Shown piece by piece: positions 23,657 to 36,600 of a stretch of DNA of 64,000 bases. A program made the position numbers and the translations under genes. The first letter of the stretch is position 1; the number at the start of each line of letters is the position of its first letter. Origin of the DNA: Magicicada septendecula (Eukaryota; Arthropoda; Insecta; Hemiptera; Cicadidae); the NCBI GenBank assembly GCA_034769895.1, contig CM068369.1:426833479-426897478 (forward strand). The letters run 5' to 3'. The notes under the pieces were generated by a model. The model was not told where the DNA came from. It saw only the letters and a program-made list of their open reading frames with translations, and made no database searches.

Positions 23657-23764
23657 ACAGCATTTGCGTATACGTCTGAAATATGAAATATTTGTATATT
23701 ATATATAATATATTTTATATATTATACATATATTTCATATTTCAGACGTATACGCAAATGCTGT
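23657..23764. repeat. Perfect 34-bp inverted repeat with AT-rich loop
   Basis: The arm 23657-23690 (begins acagcatttgcgtatacg) is exactly complementary to 23731-23764. The 40-base centre is nearly pure A/T and itself partly palindromic. A short direct repeat ttttcctatacag occurs twice just to the left. Confidence 0.92.
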
Positions 23765-23859
23765 GTGTAATAAACCCTGTTTATATATTTAAAAAATACT
23801 TATTACTATATTAGCGTACAATGAAGAAATTATATAATTTATGCATAGAGAATAATTAA

Positions 23860-24370
23860 TTGGATGCAGTTAATAAGTTCAGATGTCTGGGTAACATGAT
23901 AGATAATGAAGGGTCCATAAACACGACAATACATGACAGGATACAAATAGGAAATAGGGCATATTATACCAATAGCAGACCATTGAGAAGCAAACTCGTT
24001 AGTCGTAACAGAAAAATAAAAATACATAAGGCGCTTATCAGACTGATTTTTACTAATGGAGGCGAGACATGGACGCTGATAAAAAAGGAACAAGAAACAC
24101 GAAGAAGGTTTGAAAGAAAGATCTTAAGACGTGTTTATGCCCCGGTTAAAGAAGGTGACGAAGAAAATTTTGAAGGCGCAGGTCTATAAAAGCAGAAAGT
24201 GGGGCCGACCTAGGATAAGATGGTTGGATGATGTGCTAGGACATATCGGAAGAAAGAATGAGGGGTTACACTGAGATGGCAATGGACAGGAGACTTTGGA
24301 GAAGATTGGTGTTAGAAGCCAGGGCTCACGTTGGGCTGTAGTGCTGAAGAAGAAGATATTAGCATACATA
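23860..24370 (+). pseudogene. LINE RT C-terminal fragment ending in GAA repeat
   Basis: Plus-strand translation gives FRCLGNMIDNEGSINTTI, then ALIRLIFTNGGETWTLI and RRRFERKILRRVYAPV, then GRPRIRWLDDV further on. This is the thumb and C-terminal tail of an RTE- or Jockey-like non-LTR retrotransposon. The first 109 codons are open; later parts shift frame. It ends in ctgaagaagaaga, the same type of 3' end as the copy at 37994-38357, to which its last 150 bp are closely similar. Confidence 0.82.
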
Positions 24371-24626
24371 GCCCGAAAAAATTAAAAAACAGCCTAAAAA
24401 TTAAGAAAGTAACAGAATTCAACTTTTTTCGACCCTCGGGGGGAGGGTTCTATTCCTCTCTCCCGGAAATACGCCCCCGTTTGTAAGTTTTGTCAAATAT
24501 AGGGTTATTGATGACGATTTTAGCGGCATCAGATGTCAGTATCATTGTTGTATACGTTTTTATTTTTATATAAGTGAAAGTGACGAGAAGAAAAATAGTG
24601 ACAAAAATCTGTTTTTGAAAAAACTA

Positions 24627-25907
24627 CGAGGATTGTTGAATAGAAACATGTTTAGATGCTGTAAAGCATTTTTTATTCAACGATTTTAAAAGAAGTCTCC
24701 ATTAACATTAAGGCATGAGTTCCATGAGTTGCACTAATCTGTAGATTCCCTGCTGGTAAAATTCTTGCGGCTGTTTGGGGAACCATTCGCTAACAGCAAA
24801 CTACCTCAGCGTCCGATTTGAACCGCCGTCCTTTTAGTGATTTCTTTAATGGGCCAAAAACATAATCGCACGGGGACAAGTCGGGACTGTAAGGTGGATG
24901 TTGTAAGACTTCCCACTTCATTCATACGACCAAGCAGATCTTGAATGGTCTGGGCTACATGGGGTCGAGCATTATCATGCAGAAGAATGACACAATTTGT
25001 GAGCTTCCCGGGACGTTTATTCTTGATGCTGACCCGTAAGCGTTTTAAGCTGTCTGCATATCGCTCAGCGTTGATGTTAACACTAGGTTCTTTAAAATCA
25101 AGAGCACCACACCTTGATAATAAAAAAATACGGTCACCATTACTTTTCCTGCCGAAGGTTGGGACCGACATTTTTTCGCCTTCGGAGATTGTGCATGCTT
25201 CCACTGCATACTCTGACGTTTGGATTTTGGTTCGTAGTGATAATACCAAGACTCATCACCGGCAACAATTTGGTGTAGAAAGGGTTACCTTGTTGGTTGA
25301 TAGCGCATCAAATTCTGTAATGATAAGGCCGAACGCAAATTTTTCTGCTCAGCAGTAAGCTGTCATGGAATCGACTGAGCAGCAACTTTGTGATAGCCAA
25401 GACTATGAATGATGGAATGAACAGTTCCCACGGTGATGCTCAACATTTGAGAAAGTTCTCTAACTTTGATGCGCCTATTTGCGCGTAAAGCTGTTTCTAG
25501 CTGTCTCACATTTTCATCTGATGCTGCAACACGTGCAGGTCCGGGACGGGCCAGATCTTTAGTGTCTTCTCTTCCTTGTCGAAATTTATTGCACCATTCA
25601 ACCACTGCCGCATAAAAATAACTACAGTCACATATACAGCTTTCATTCTCGTATAAATATCCATTGGCTTACGGCCCTCAGCGGCCAAAAACTGAATAAC
25701 GGCACGCAGATTATCTTTGGACGGATTTTCTATCATAGATGCCATTTTTCAACCCAGTCACAACGCTTAGAAAAGAGCAAACTGCAAATATTTTTGACAG
25801 ACGCGTCACTAGTACTTAAACAGACAATATAAACAAATGAATTCCGTTGGCATGGCGACGAAGTCACGGCTGCGCAGATCAAACGTGTTTCTATTGAACA
25901 ATCCTCT
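24627..25907 (-). mobile_element. Full-length mariner transposon, inactive
   Basis: The inverted terminal repeats begin cgaggattgttgaatag at 24627 and agaggattgttcaatag on the minus strand from 25907, about 26 bp with few mismatches. Both ends abut the dinucleotide TA (24625-24626 and 25908-25909), as expected for Tc1/mariner. Its length of 1281 bp is typical of the mariner family. Confidence 0.92.
24700..25745 (-). pseudogene. Mariner transposase (D,D34D type), frameshifted
   Basis: The protein starts MASMIENPSKDNLRAVIQF at 25745 and has an N-terminal paired-type helix-turn-helix region, with RELSQMLSITVGTVHSIIH in the second helix-turn-helix. Catalytic landmarks are present: VAGDESWYYHYEP (first Asp), LLHDNARPHVAQT (second Asp) and HPPYSPDLSPCDYVFGPLK (third Asp). 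Frame changes near 25610, a stop near 25360, further breaks around 25050-24930, and stops near the C-terminus inactivate it. In active relatives it cuts at the inverted repeats and inserts at TA. Confidence 0.92.
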
Positions 25908-25909
25908 TA

Positions 25910-28900
25910 TATTAATAGACCATCTTCATTGCAGTATAACTTAGCGGAGTCATAAGGTTCATGGAAATAGCATAAACAAACGGTGTACAGCCAGTTTGAC
26001 AGAATTAGTTTAAGTTACGTGGACAGTGTATTGTAGTGCTAACCCGCGTATAGTTTTAATCAGCCATTAAAATTTTTATCTTCTTTATCAGATCCTTCAG
26101 AACTAATATTACCGTCTTCCCAGAATGTTTCTGACGTCTGTCTGTCTGTGTTCACAGTGGCTACCCAAAATGTGACAGTGACCGTAGTTTTCGAAAGTGG
26201 GGATCTGGCTTTCAAACAAGTACGGAATTTCTTTATAGTGCAGTTTTGAACGTTTCTAACAAGCAAAGGTAAAGTCTATGTACGATAATGTCACACGACA
26301 AATTTAAGGTTGGGATTGTTAATTAAATAATTCCAGGTGCATTCGAAAGAATGTCGGAAATGATGGACTTGACGTCATCACGGTCTTCAGGAATGATAGA
26401 ATAAGTGAAAGGAGAAAGTAAACAAAAGTCCGAAAAAAGAAAGGAGTTGTAGAAGAAAGAGCGGAAACGGTATTAAGTAACCCACTGTACCTACAAAATC
26501 TAAACACACGCACACAATGTTAACGCCAACATGAAATATTTGTATGTTAGAGATACACACACACGTCGGGTCAGTTACATAGCGTAGATCTCGCATTACA
26601 TAAGTTTGAGTCTGTAATATGTAAATCGTATGTAAATAAAATTGTGCAGTCGCATTCCGACTGCATTAGTTGTGATTGTACAACGTACAGAAAGGATGTA
26701 GTACTTATGAAATCGCTATCCGGGAAAATACTATAAATAATATAGTTTTTCTTTAAGTTTCTTTAACTCACGCGATCAGGAAGGGAAAAAGGCGTATAAC
26801 GAACGTGCACATGTTATAATGAAATTGAAGAAGTTTTAAAAATTGTCCGCCAAAACTGCACATTTAAAGGGGCTTAGGTTATATTCGGATGTAGAGCAAG
26901 TAAATGTTTATGTTAACAGCCTAACAAGAAGTCTGTGTGGAAGCGTACACGGTCGTATGTTAGTTTTTACTTGGTGTGTTACGCCGTATTATAAGATTAA
27001 ACGCGAACCTGATTATGACTACAGTCTTGTCACGGATAGGTCATTAGTCATCTCTTACAACTTCTTCCCCTCAACTAAAGCAACAGAACATTTTAAAACG
27101 TACCTAACTTTGCCCGAACATAGGCATTCAGCTATATTTTATCTGGGGCATTTCGTAAAACAATTATAATATTATTATAACAGTTACTGGATATCATTTG
27201 TTCTCCATCGTATGCTATAGTGAAAAGTAAAAATTGTTTCGATATTTCACAGACTAGTTTCTAAATTTATCCAAGATAAATTCTACCGTTTACCGGTTCG
27301 TATTGGATATATTTTTAAGCGTATAGAAAAGGAAACTTTTTAAAAATGCTTTTTGTTAAAGGTGTATTCTATATTTATACGGGTTTTTAAAATAGTGATT
27401 CTAAATAATGGGTTTTTGATCACATATAATGCAGCCAATGTGTCAAGGTCAACGCATAAGTGTGCAAAGTTCCAAGCACAAGTGTTGCAGTATTTAGTTT
27501 GAATGTGGATTAAGTATGATTAAGTCACATTACATCCGATCGTAAATGTTTCTTTCTACCAGTAGTATTGAAATTAAATATTTTTCTTTTATTAATAATT
27601 TCTTAATGTCCGGAAACAGACTACACTGTAAGGGGAGGGGTCATGCTGTTCATTTAGATCCTTTTCGTCGTTATCTAGAAGATTTCCTGACCGGAAATGC
27701 CGAGATTCCGTGTGTTCACCCCGCCACCTTGCCCTGTGTTTTTATGACTGGTGTGACAGAAACGTTTACGAAAATGTTTTGAACATTTTGTTACTAGGTA
27801 ATATAATTTAAATGTTATATGCCGTGACGTAGAATGAAAAGCTGATGAGAAAAGTTCGTTGTCGAGACAACAAAAGACAGAGAAATAATACGAACGTAGT
27901 AAGAACTAAATCATAGGTGTATACTCCTTTACTAGTTCCTTTTTAAGTTTAAATTTACCATGATTTAATGACTGCGCATAAATCTTGAACGACGAATTTC
28001 ACCGCGGCATGTGTGCTTTAGAAAGAGACGGAGAATTCAGCCATATGATGAGCAGCAGCTCCTCAGAGGTTCTTTGTGTTTGACGTAAATGAGAGGGGGA
28101 GAGAATTGGGTTATATGATATGCAGCAGCAACGTAGCGAAGACAATGGACTTTTTGTCAGTCAGCTTTGAGTGCGTGTTTATGTCCACTGAAATTAATGC
28201 ATGTGGGTGTAATTACGGGGTGAGTATAATGACTACCTCTACCACGCTGAAACTCAACTTCGTACGAAAATTGAAGATAATTTAACGTGTTTATTAATTT
28301 AACTCCGGTTTTTTTTTACGAGTTTTCTCGTACGAATCTGATTTTTGAAGAATAAATTCCGGTGTTTTGTCGTTTTATTGATGTAATATGAATCGTAATG
28401 AATTGAAAATAGGTCTGTGAAAGATCAGTGTAGGGAGTTTCCACAGACAGGGATTATTTAAAAAAATGGTAGCCTTAACCGACTGTATGAGGCAAATTTT
28501 ATTTTTTATCTCCGTATCTTTATATTCTAGAGGCATTCTTCGTTACCAGTCGATTAAGACAATATTATATGCGTCATTAGTTGCAGTTAAAAGAAAAATC
28601 AAAAACATACCACTTAGAAATGTCAACAAAAAGTGTGAAAACAAAATGTGTGGTTCTTACAAATAATCTCCAATGTGTGTAACACTTGGAAAGTGAGCAT
28701 TTTTCCCATGGCGTTGGTCATAAGCTAGGGTGCGTTAGCATAGGGAGGTGCCAAGGATTAAAAAGAAAATAAATTTAGTGTACGAATCTGTAGTAAACTG
28801 GAGATACAATTAAAGCAACTGAATTCAGTTTGTGGGAAGAAAGAATGATCAGCCAACTCGGTAAACCAGAATTGTCACAACTTTTACACTTACACACTCT

Positions 28901-29360
28901 TGTCACCTAAAAGTACGGTAGAAATAGTTTCCCGAATTTTCATCGGGAAATTATTTTGTTCAGTCGTAAGCAGTGAATGGAATACTGCTGGCGGTAATAT
29001 GTGAAAGCAGTAATATTGTTACCCTAATCCCTCGGCAGTTGTTCTTATATCGCTCGTATTGTACAAGTAATTCTTGTTCCTGATAGTGCTGGTATCGTGC
29101 CAAAAATGTTGATCATCGGAATAATTTATTTTCTTTTGCATGACCAAGAAATGAACGGATAAGTACTGGTCTAGACCCAGTAACTTTACCAGTAAGTAAA
29201 TTTTTGAACGAATTGTCAGTTAAATTGAAACGTTTGGCATTTGTCGGTTTGTCTCGGTTATGTATCATGACACCTTCGAGTCCATCAACCGATTTTTGTT
29301 AAACTTGCCATCCGTGTACATTCCTTTACCCCACAGTGCCATATTATTTTTAGTATTTAT
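25910..29360 (+). other. Non-coding sequence, probable mam intron
   Basis: No gene, RNA or transposon end was recognised. A loose tandem duplication occurs at about 28028-28135 (blocks around agccatatgatgagcagc and ttatatgatatgcagcag). Short open frames are unsupported. Confidence 0.45.
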
Positions 29361-29890
29361 CATCCCAAAAATGGGGGGGGGGGAGGCAAAAAAGTGAGGG
29401 TCAAAATTTTAAAAACATCGAAATAATTCATGTGGGGATCAAATTAAAGATGATTTTAACAACAATCTGAATACAGTGTTTAGTTTTGAAATTTCAAAAT
29501 GGAGGCCTCAGGGCCCGAAAAGTGTAACAAGATGATGAAAGAAAAGGCATAAATCAGCGCGAGTATCAAAATTAATCAGAATTTTAACCGGAATCTGAAT
29601 ATAGCGTTCAGTTTTTCAGATTTCAAAATTTTTGGACACCCAGGCTCCAAAAGTATAAAAAGTTTTAAGAAATTGTGAAAATCGATGCCGGGTATCAGAC
29701 TAGTGGGAATTTTAACCCAACTCCGAATGCAAGGTTTACACTGATATTTTTTTAACTTTAGACGCACCACAGATCAAAAGTGGAAGTCAAAATTTTGAAA
29801 AACCATTGTAAAAGTCTGTGTGTGGTACAAATTGAGAAAATTTTATTTTAAAATACGTACTCAGAATGTTTAATAATCTCAGTATCTTTC
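29361..29890 (+). repeat. Foldback-like left arm made of ~128-bp tandem units
   Basis: After an 11-base G run (29373-29383), about four degenerate units of ~128 bp follow, starting near 29399, 29526, 29657 and 29783. Each has a gtcaaaattttgaaaa-like start, a gaattttaac block, a tctgaatacag block and an aatttcaaaat block. The array reappears in reverse orientation at 33290-33658. Confidence 0.75.
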
Positions 29891-30894
29891 AAACGCCCTT
29901 GTAAATTTCTTACCGCCTTCAAAACGTTTGTAAGGTGCTTGCAAAAAAATTTACATATTGTATGTCAAATATATTTGCGAAACGGATATCGTATAGACTT
30001 GTAAGTACCAATGGAAACGCATAAATTTAAAAGCTAGAACTAAATTATTTGTAATTTGGCCATTATGGTTTGACATTTAACTAAAAAACCAATGTAGTTT
30101 TCGGGATTTTTACTGTGTATGTATTCATAATAATAAAAATAGTAATAATGATGTCTGCGTTACAGTTAATTGTTATTTTACTAAATAGCAGTAGAGTAGA
30201 ACGCGTTTTCGTAATTTATCTTTTACTTCTTAAGACACAGCAAAACTAACATTAACCGTGATAACGACGTATGGTCATCTCATCGTCGTTTTTCATACAT
30301 CACGACGTATCTCGGTTAACGTTAAGAATTTCGTGCATACGAAGAAGTTTACTCACACGTATAAAAAATAAAATTTACTATTTTGATTTTATTTAATAAA
30401 TGTATTTCGTTCAAATCGAGTTGTGGAGCATAATGTTACAAGTCAATTAAAAAAAAAGTTGCTTACAAAGAGATTGCAGGATTTTATGTATCGCAATAAA
30501 AAACAGATATCAAACTAAAGTTCTTGGTGAATGGTGAATGTATAATATATTAAACAAATCTACTATTTATCTGAAATATGTGTTTAATATAAGTGTATAT
30601 AGTAAAAGAAACTGTTCTAGACATAATGGTAACAAAATTAAGGAGACTGTTATGTCGTTACTCATATTGCAGGTATATGTTTTTGCAGCAAGAAAATCAC
30701 TCTATACGTTTTGACTGATTGTAATCTCCTATTAATATTAGTCTAATAATATCCACAGCGTAAGCTTAAAAATTCAGAAATTACCGTAGATGTGAAGCTG
30801 TATATAAAAACCTCGTGCTCAGAAGGAAATGTTCTTTGTATAAATCGCGTGTAGTATAAACTTTATGAGAACATTGCAGTTGTTATTACTGAAA
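29891..30894 (+). other. Interior of the foldback-like unit, non-coding
   Basis: AT-rich sequence without coding homology. An imperfect hairpin lies at about 30245-30330, with arms containing ttaaccg.gata and tatc.cggttaa. Confidence 0.45.
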
Positions 30895-30932
30895 CAGCCT
30901 GAACGCTAACGTTCAGAAGCCTTCGATGTAAT
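30895..30932 (+). repeat. Dispersed repeat family X, copy 2, left piece
   Basis: It aligns to 17005-17030 (aacattc...tttgatgtaat) and is separated from the rest of the copy (32104-32370) by a LINE insertion. The last 11 bp are the LINE's target duplication. Confidence 0.55.
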
Positions 30933-32103
30933 TATTATTATTTGGTGTTCTGCCCTAAGCAGAACTTCAGATGGTAAAAGCTCTCCAAGCTGTCCTATCG
31001 CATGCCAGTCTTTTCGTTTCTTCGTAACACCCTCTGATTTTAATGCTATCTATTAGCTTCATTGTTCTATTCCCTCTTCTTTTTTGTCCTTCTATGACAC
31101 TCTCCGTGGCAGTTGTAAGCAAGCAGTCTCTTCGTAAGCAATGACCCTAACCAATCCATTTCCTATTTTCTATTACCTTCAGGATTCTTCTCTCTTCCCC
31201 TATTCTTCTTAAAACTTCATCATTCCTTACTTTATCAACCCACCTTACTTTTTCCATTGCTCGCCAAACCCACATCTCAAATGCTTGTAATCTTTACTCA
31301 TTCTCCTTCCTCAGTGTCCATGTCTCTGCACCATATAAAGCAACGCTCCACACATAACATTTGGCTAACCTTTTCCTTAAATTCTTATTAACTTTGCCAC
31401 ACAGTAGTCTTTTCTTCCCATTAAATGCGTTTTTCGCTATAGCAATTCTTGCTCTAATTTCACACGTGCAGGACGTATCTTCACTTATCAAGCTTCCAAG
31501 ATACTTAAACAACTCCACCTGTTGTATTTTGTCTTGCCCTATCTTTATGTTTGCCCTTTTTCCTCCTCTGCTAATCACCATACACTTAGTTTTTTCCTTA
31601 TTAATTCTCATTCCATATTCCTCGCATACTAAATTCAAATCTCTTTAACATTTCATTAATTGTCTCTTCCTTTTCTGCTAAAACAGGCATGTCATCAGCA
31701 AACCTTATACATTCAATTCTTCTTCCACCGACATTCACCCCTCTTGTTTTGTCAAAGCACTTCGTAATCAAGTCGTCAAGATAAATGTTAAATAAAGTTG
31801 GTGACATACAGCAGCCTTGCCTTACTCCTTTTCCAATCTTAATTCCTTCCGAACTCTCCTTTCCGATTTGCACACTCGCTTTCTGTCTAAGTACAGATTA
31901 CGAATTAACCGTCTCTCCTTATAATCCACCCCCTTGTCCATCAAAATATCTAATAGTCTTCCCCACTGTACTCTGTCGAATGCTTTTTCAAGGTCTATAT
32001 AAACAACATATATATATGTCTTTATCTATGCATCTTTCTCCAGTTGTTCTAACCTGCCCTATTGCATCCCTAGTCCCTTTACCTTTCCTGAAACCGAACT
32101 GCT
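30933..32103 (-). pseudogene. 5'-truncated LINE with RT, flanked by 11-bp target duplication
   Basis: On the minus strand the RT starts near motif 2 (QFGFRKGKGTRDAI) and continues through YIDLEKAFDRVQWGRLLDIL (motif A), IGKGVRQGCCMSPTLFNIYL (motif B), IRFADDMPVLAE (motif C, catalytic Asp pair), FKYLGSLISEDTSC and YVWSVALYGAETWTL, to a basic tail and a TAATAA-type 3' end. Frames are broken at about 31980, 31880, 31610 and 31290. The duplication ttcgatgtaat flanks it (30922-30932 and 32104-32114), a mark of target-primed reverse transcription. The clade is not assignable by eye. Confidence 0.88.
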
Positions 32104-32370
32104 TTCGATGTAATACTGTGTTCTTATCGCTGTGCACCAATCGGATGCGCTGTTTAATAAGATGAGATTACTGTTTTGTGTCCACGTTGCCGCTGAGTCC
32201 TCACGATTAGTGTTTAACTAACCGCAGCTTATCGCCTTCATTGGAACTGACCCATTCATATGCAGAAATTTGTCAACCGTGTAAGTTCACTGTAGTGAGG
32301 TACACATTAATTACAACTATAACAATTACTTTGATGCCGACTGTTATCTTCCTAAACGAAGAGTAATGCC
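32104..32370 (+). repeat. Dispersed repeat family X, copy 2, right piece
   Basis: It continues the alignment with 17030-17270: gctgtgcaccaatc, ttactgttttgtgtccac, taaccgcagctta, atgcagaaa, and tttgatgccgactgttatc. Together with 30895-30932 it gives the uninterrupted copy. Confidence 0.65.
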
Positions 32371-33289
32371 ATTTACAGTGGCACGAAATTTTAGCCAAAA
32401 AGTCTGTTGGTTGTTTCAATCGTCCTCCCACTCATTGTTACTGGTGAAGTGTGACTTAATCAGAATTCCTCGAAACAATTCTAGAGGAATTGAACGTTTA
32501 AATCACCTTATGTGTAACAGCTTAAACAACGTGAGTCTTTATTCATTTGCTTAGAACCCGACAATAAATTTAATTTTATTTTCAGCTTAATGGCCTGTTA
32601 AGTTATTAATTTATGTGGAGTATTATGTCGAAGTTGTTTGCTCTGGCTGGTATCGATTCTTGGAAGGTTTGGATTGGTAAGGCACGATCATCTGTTTCCG
32701 ATCATCGACTGAACACGTTTCGTTGCCCTCGAGTCTGCGGAGTGTTGACCGTAAATAAATGCAGTTATTCCATTTCATCTGTAGTCTTACGTTACAGTAA
32801 TTATGATATGAATTTAAACCTTAGCCAAATCGATGTTTCATCGCTTTCAGTCAGTTTTCACTGGCAAATCGACTACCGCAGCCGTTCTGATGCCCGTTAG
32901 CTCACAGAAAAGTATTTCCGTTGTCTGCTTAAACACTGATAAACTCCCTGAGCTGAACGATCTCGCGCACTATTTTGAAGGAATACTTTTATCATTAAAT
33001 AAAATCAAACTTGTAAATTTTAATTTTTTTAAATTTTGAATAAAATTCTTTGTAGTGTGATTGGTAGCCAAGGAGGTGACAATACGCCAACCTCATATTT
33101 TACGTTTATTGTATTTAAAAAAAAAACATGTATAAGGAAGAAGCCACAAATAAGATGCTAAGTATTAAAGTTAATAAAAAGTGGTAACAGTATTAAAGAT
33201 TATACTGCACACGTATCTTTCAACTTTTTGTAACTTTATGAGGTGTAGACACATTAATTTTGTTAAAATAATAAAGATACCGGATTTTG
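32371..33289 (+). other. Interior of the foldback-like unit, non-coding
   Basis: No coding homology was recognised; open frames at 32613-33039 look fortuitous. Confidence 0.45.
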
Positions 33290-33658
33290 TATTTTGTAGA
33301 AAATTCATAATTTGATGCCCCACATAGACATTTACAATTTTTTCAAAATTTTGACCTCTATTTTGGCCCGTGTTTCCCTTAAAGTTAAAATTTTGAAATC
33401 AAACAGTGCATTCGGATTTGGATTGAAATTCTGTATGGTCCGATACCATGGATGGATTTGTACAATTTTATAATATTTTGGTCCACGTTTTGAAGCCCTT
33501 GGCCTCCCAGTATTTTCAAATTCCCAAACTTAACACTCTGTATTCAGATTTTGGTTAGAGTTCTCCTTGACGTTCCACATATATTTTGGAATTTTTTTCA
33601 AAATGTTTTCCCTTGCGTTTTTACCCCCCCCCCCCCCCCGCCAATTTGGGGGAATGAG
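33290..33658 (-). repeat. Foldback-like right arm, inverted relative to 29361-29890
   Basis: Reading the minus strand, a 16-base G run (33639-33624) precedes about three units of ~128 bp with the same internal blocks as the left arm. The outermost bases also match in inverted orientation (cattccccc/catccc before the G run). The arms enclose ~3.4 kb. Confidence 0.72.
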
Positions 33659-36600
33659 TCTTGAAAACAACATCCATCTATGGTATAAAAGTATGGACAC
33701 GCATGCAAAGTCGACATAAGCATTCAAACGGTGTAAGACATTCCCCAAATAGACAGATAGACAAATGCAAAACGGTCGAGTTAAAACTGGGAAGTCACTT
33801 AGCTCCTTCAATGAAATCTATTGTCAGGTGCTGCGTATGTAGATACTAAATGTTTTTAATTTTGAACAGTTTCTAAGACTTTTAGATCGTATATAGCGCG
33901 TTGTTAAGTAATATTATTTTGTGCAAGTTTACTGAGAGCGAGTTTAAAGACGGTATTTTCTGTACGAAGATCGGTTTGTTGTATTCGGGTTGAAAACTTA
34001 ACGCTACTTTTAATAGCGTAATCTCATCACTCACTATTATTCACGTTGGGATAAATAAAGTAACACAATTTCGATAGTAACAAAAGGAAAACAATGATTA
34101 AGTTATATAAACCCGTAGTCAGCGTAGTGTTTTCGTAAGGATAAGAAACTTGTCTGTAGACCGTGGCGTAGTATTTTGTACATCACGCACACGTGTAGTT
34201 ACTGTGTAACTTTAATAAGGCTTTAATATTAACCTGTTTAATAATAAAGTTTTGTTACGGTAAACATTTTCAGGGAGAAAATTGACACCAGTTCATTGCA
34301 GTTATTGGCAAGTATAAAATACGTGAGATTGCTTAAGTATGTCTGTGTATTGTACAAAGAAACGAAGGCTCTCTGATAATGGAAAGGAAAATCGAGAGTA
34401 AACGTATAATTGGCGGAATACACGAAGAAGCTTTGTGTTGTTGAAAAAGGGGGGAAAGCGGCTAAGTGAAAATAGAAGAACGTGCTTTTGGAAGGCGAGT
34501 GTTAGAGATGAAAACGTTACGCAGTCGGCTTGTCATAGACGAGTGACTGGAGCAGAGTACGACGTTTGTGAAGAGTTTCGTAGGATTCGACTGATATTTC
34601 ACGTGAATGAAGACGGGATGTCAAAACGGAATGCATGTGTCGGTTTGGAGCACGGTTGCCGAGACACAAGCGATAAGAAGTCTCTGGCATGACAAATTGG
34701 TAGGGTTTGGACCTCCCCCATTTGTGGCCAGACAGGGGTCCGGTGCATTCCTTGCTACAGTTGTGTCTCGGTTTCATATTTATGGTCATTGTTTCTTATC
34801 TTCAGACGGTGGTGTGTTTCCTGTCACGTAGTTCACGCCCGTCTTAGTTTCAGTAATAATATAATTGATTTTCCCGTCTGTGTGCGTCTCATTAAGTTCT
34901 TTTCTCGGCATTTCATGGAATTAAATCGTTAAGCCTTTATTGAAAAATATTATAATATTTTATATTTGTCCAGTTTATCTAGCTTCAGTTTCATATGGCG
35001 GTTAGAGTTAGACCCAGTGGAAACTATTCATTTTCTGTCACATTTTACAACCGGAATTGGGCAATTATTTTATTCTTGATTCCAAGTGTGTGTGTACTAC
35101 TAAAATTCTGTACATTTCATAAATAATATATTGGATTAAAATAAAATCTACCTATTACTAAAACACTTTTATGGTCTCATGAAGTTATTAATGAACTGCA
35201 TATTTTTGTCGTTGTGGAAGTAACTGTGTAGTAATTAGTCGCTGTGATTTTGGAAAAAAATGGAAACGTTATTAGATTACAGCGAATAACCCTGTCACGA
35301 CTTTGAACTCCATTTTTACTGTTGGTTTTTCGGACATTTCAGATCATTGTTTTTGGGTGCGACTTTATTTTACCTAAAGACATAAGATTCTGTCAGATTC
35401 GTATCTGGTAGTGTTAAAACCACAATGCACTGTATACGATTCTTGTTACTTAAACGTTTACTCATAATTTATAAAATTTAATTGGACACTATAGCCTATA
35501 CGGGTGTGACAGAATTGTTCGCCAGCTTTGCACATTACTGAAGTTCACTTCGCAACCCTTTTAATTTTCAAGCTTAGAAGTACTAGAAAAGTATGTTTTT
35601 ATTTCTTCAGTTTTTTAGTACATATTATTTATTTCAAAATGTAAAAGTTTGCTTCCATCTTTTTAAGTGTATAGAAAATTTTAATACGTGTTTTGGATGA
35701 GATCAACAGCACAGATAATTTTTAATTATTTTTTTCTCGAAACGCCTGAAAGTATAAATGAAGTTAAAAAACTAATACATTTCCATGAATTCTTACCAAA
35801 ATAGTTCGACTCCTACACGATTTTGACAATAATTTCTTGTTTTGAAAAATTATACAGTGTAACAAATTCTTATAAAGAAATAGTTCTGCAACATATACTG
35901 ATAAAAACTAAAAACACTTAGGAGGCATCAAGTTTTATGTCCAATTTTTGGTACACAAATATATGAATTTAAAATTTATATAAAAATATGTAGTTAACAG
36001 TAACGAAGATTTCATTTTGGGAGCCCCTACTCTTTATCACTTCTGTGACCCCCCCCTCGTACACACATTGATGGTTGTAACAGTTTTTTTTTTTTAATTT
36101 CTAGACTAGCTTTGTTTATTTACACGCTGGAACTCGGCTATCCCACATGTGACGCTCAGGTGTGGTTTGCAATCGGACCGACTATAGACCAGCATTGTGC
36201 GCCGTGCGATTGCGACACGGTTTCCCTCTTCACAGAAGACTGGTTGGTTGGTCGGTCATCATTTTGTCCTCTTTACATAAAAAAATGTGTATACAGTTGA
36301 AAGCTGGTCGCTGTCTTCATTAATAATATCCAGTTTGCCACTAACTATGCAGGTCCGGGGTGTAAGATGCAATAATCAACTCATCATAAACAGCATTTGA
36401 CCGTTCGTCCGGTTCTGGCTTACTTTATGCTCTCAGCAGATTGGCACCGAGTGTACAGTATGCCATACCGGATGTGTTTTGTAATGATTCAACCTTGACT
36501 TTGTTTCAGCTCTTGGTGTGCATAACCTGGTTTCAAACTAATCGCTTTTGATGTCACGTTTTTCTCTTCTTTGTGTTTACTGTGCCTTTCCGCAGTTAGA

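Noticed and set aside
36140..36250. Fourth copy of dispersed repeat family X
   Set aside because: Only a short block (cattgtgcgccgtgcga) matches copy 1; the ordered landmarks that define the family are missing.
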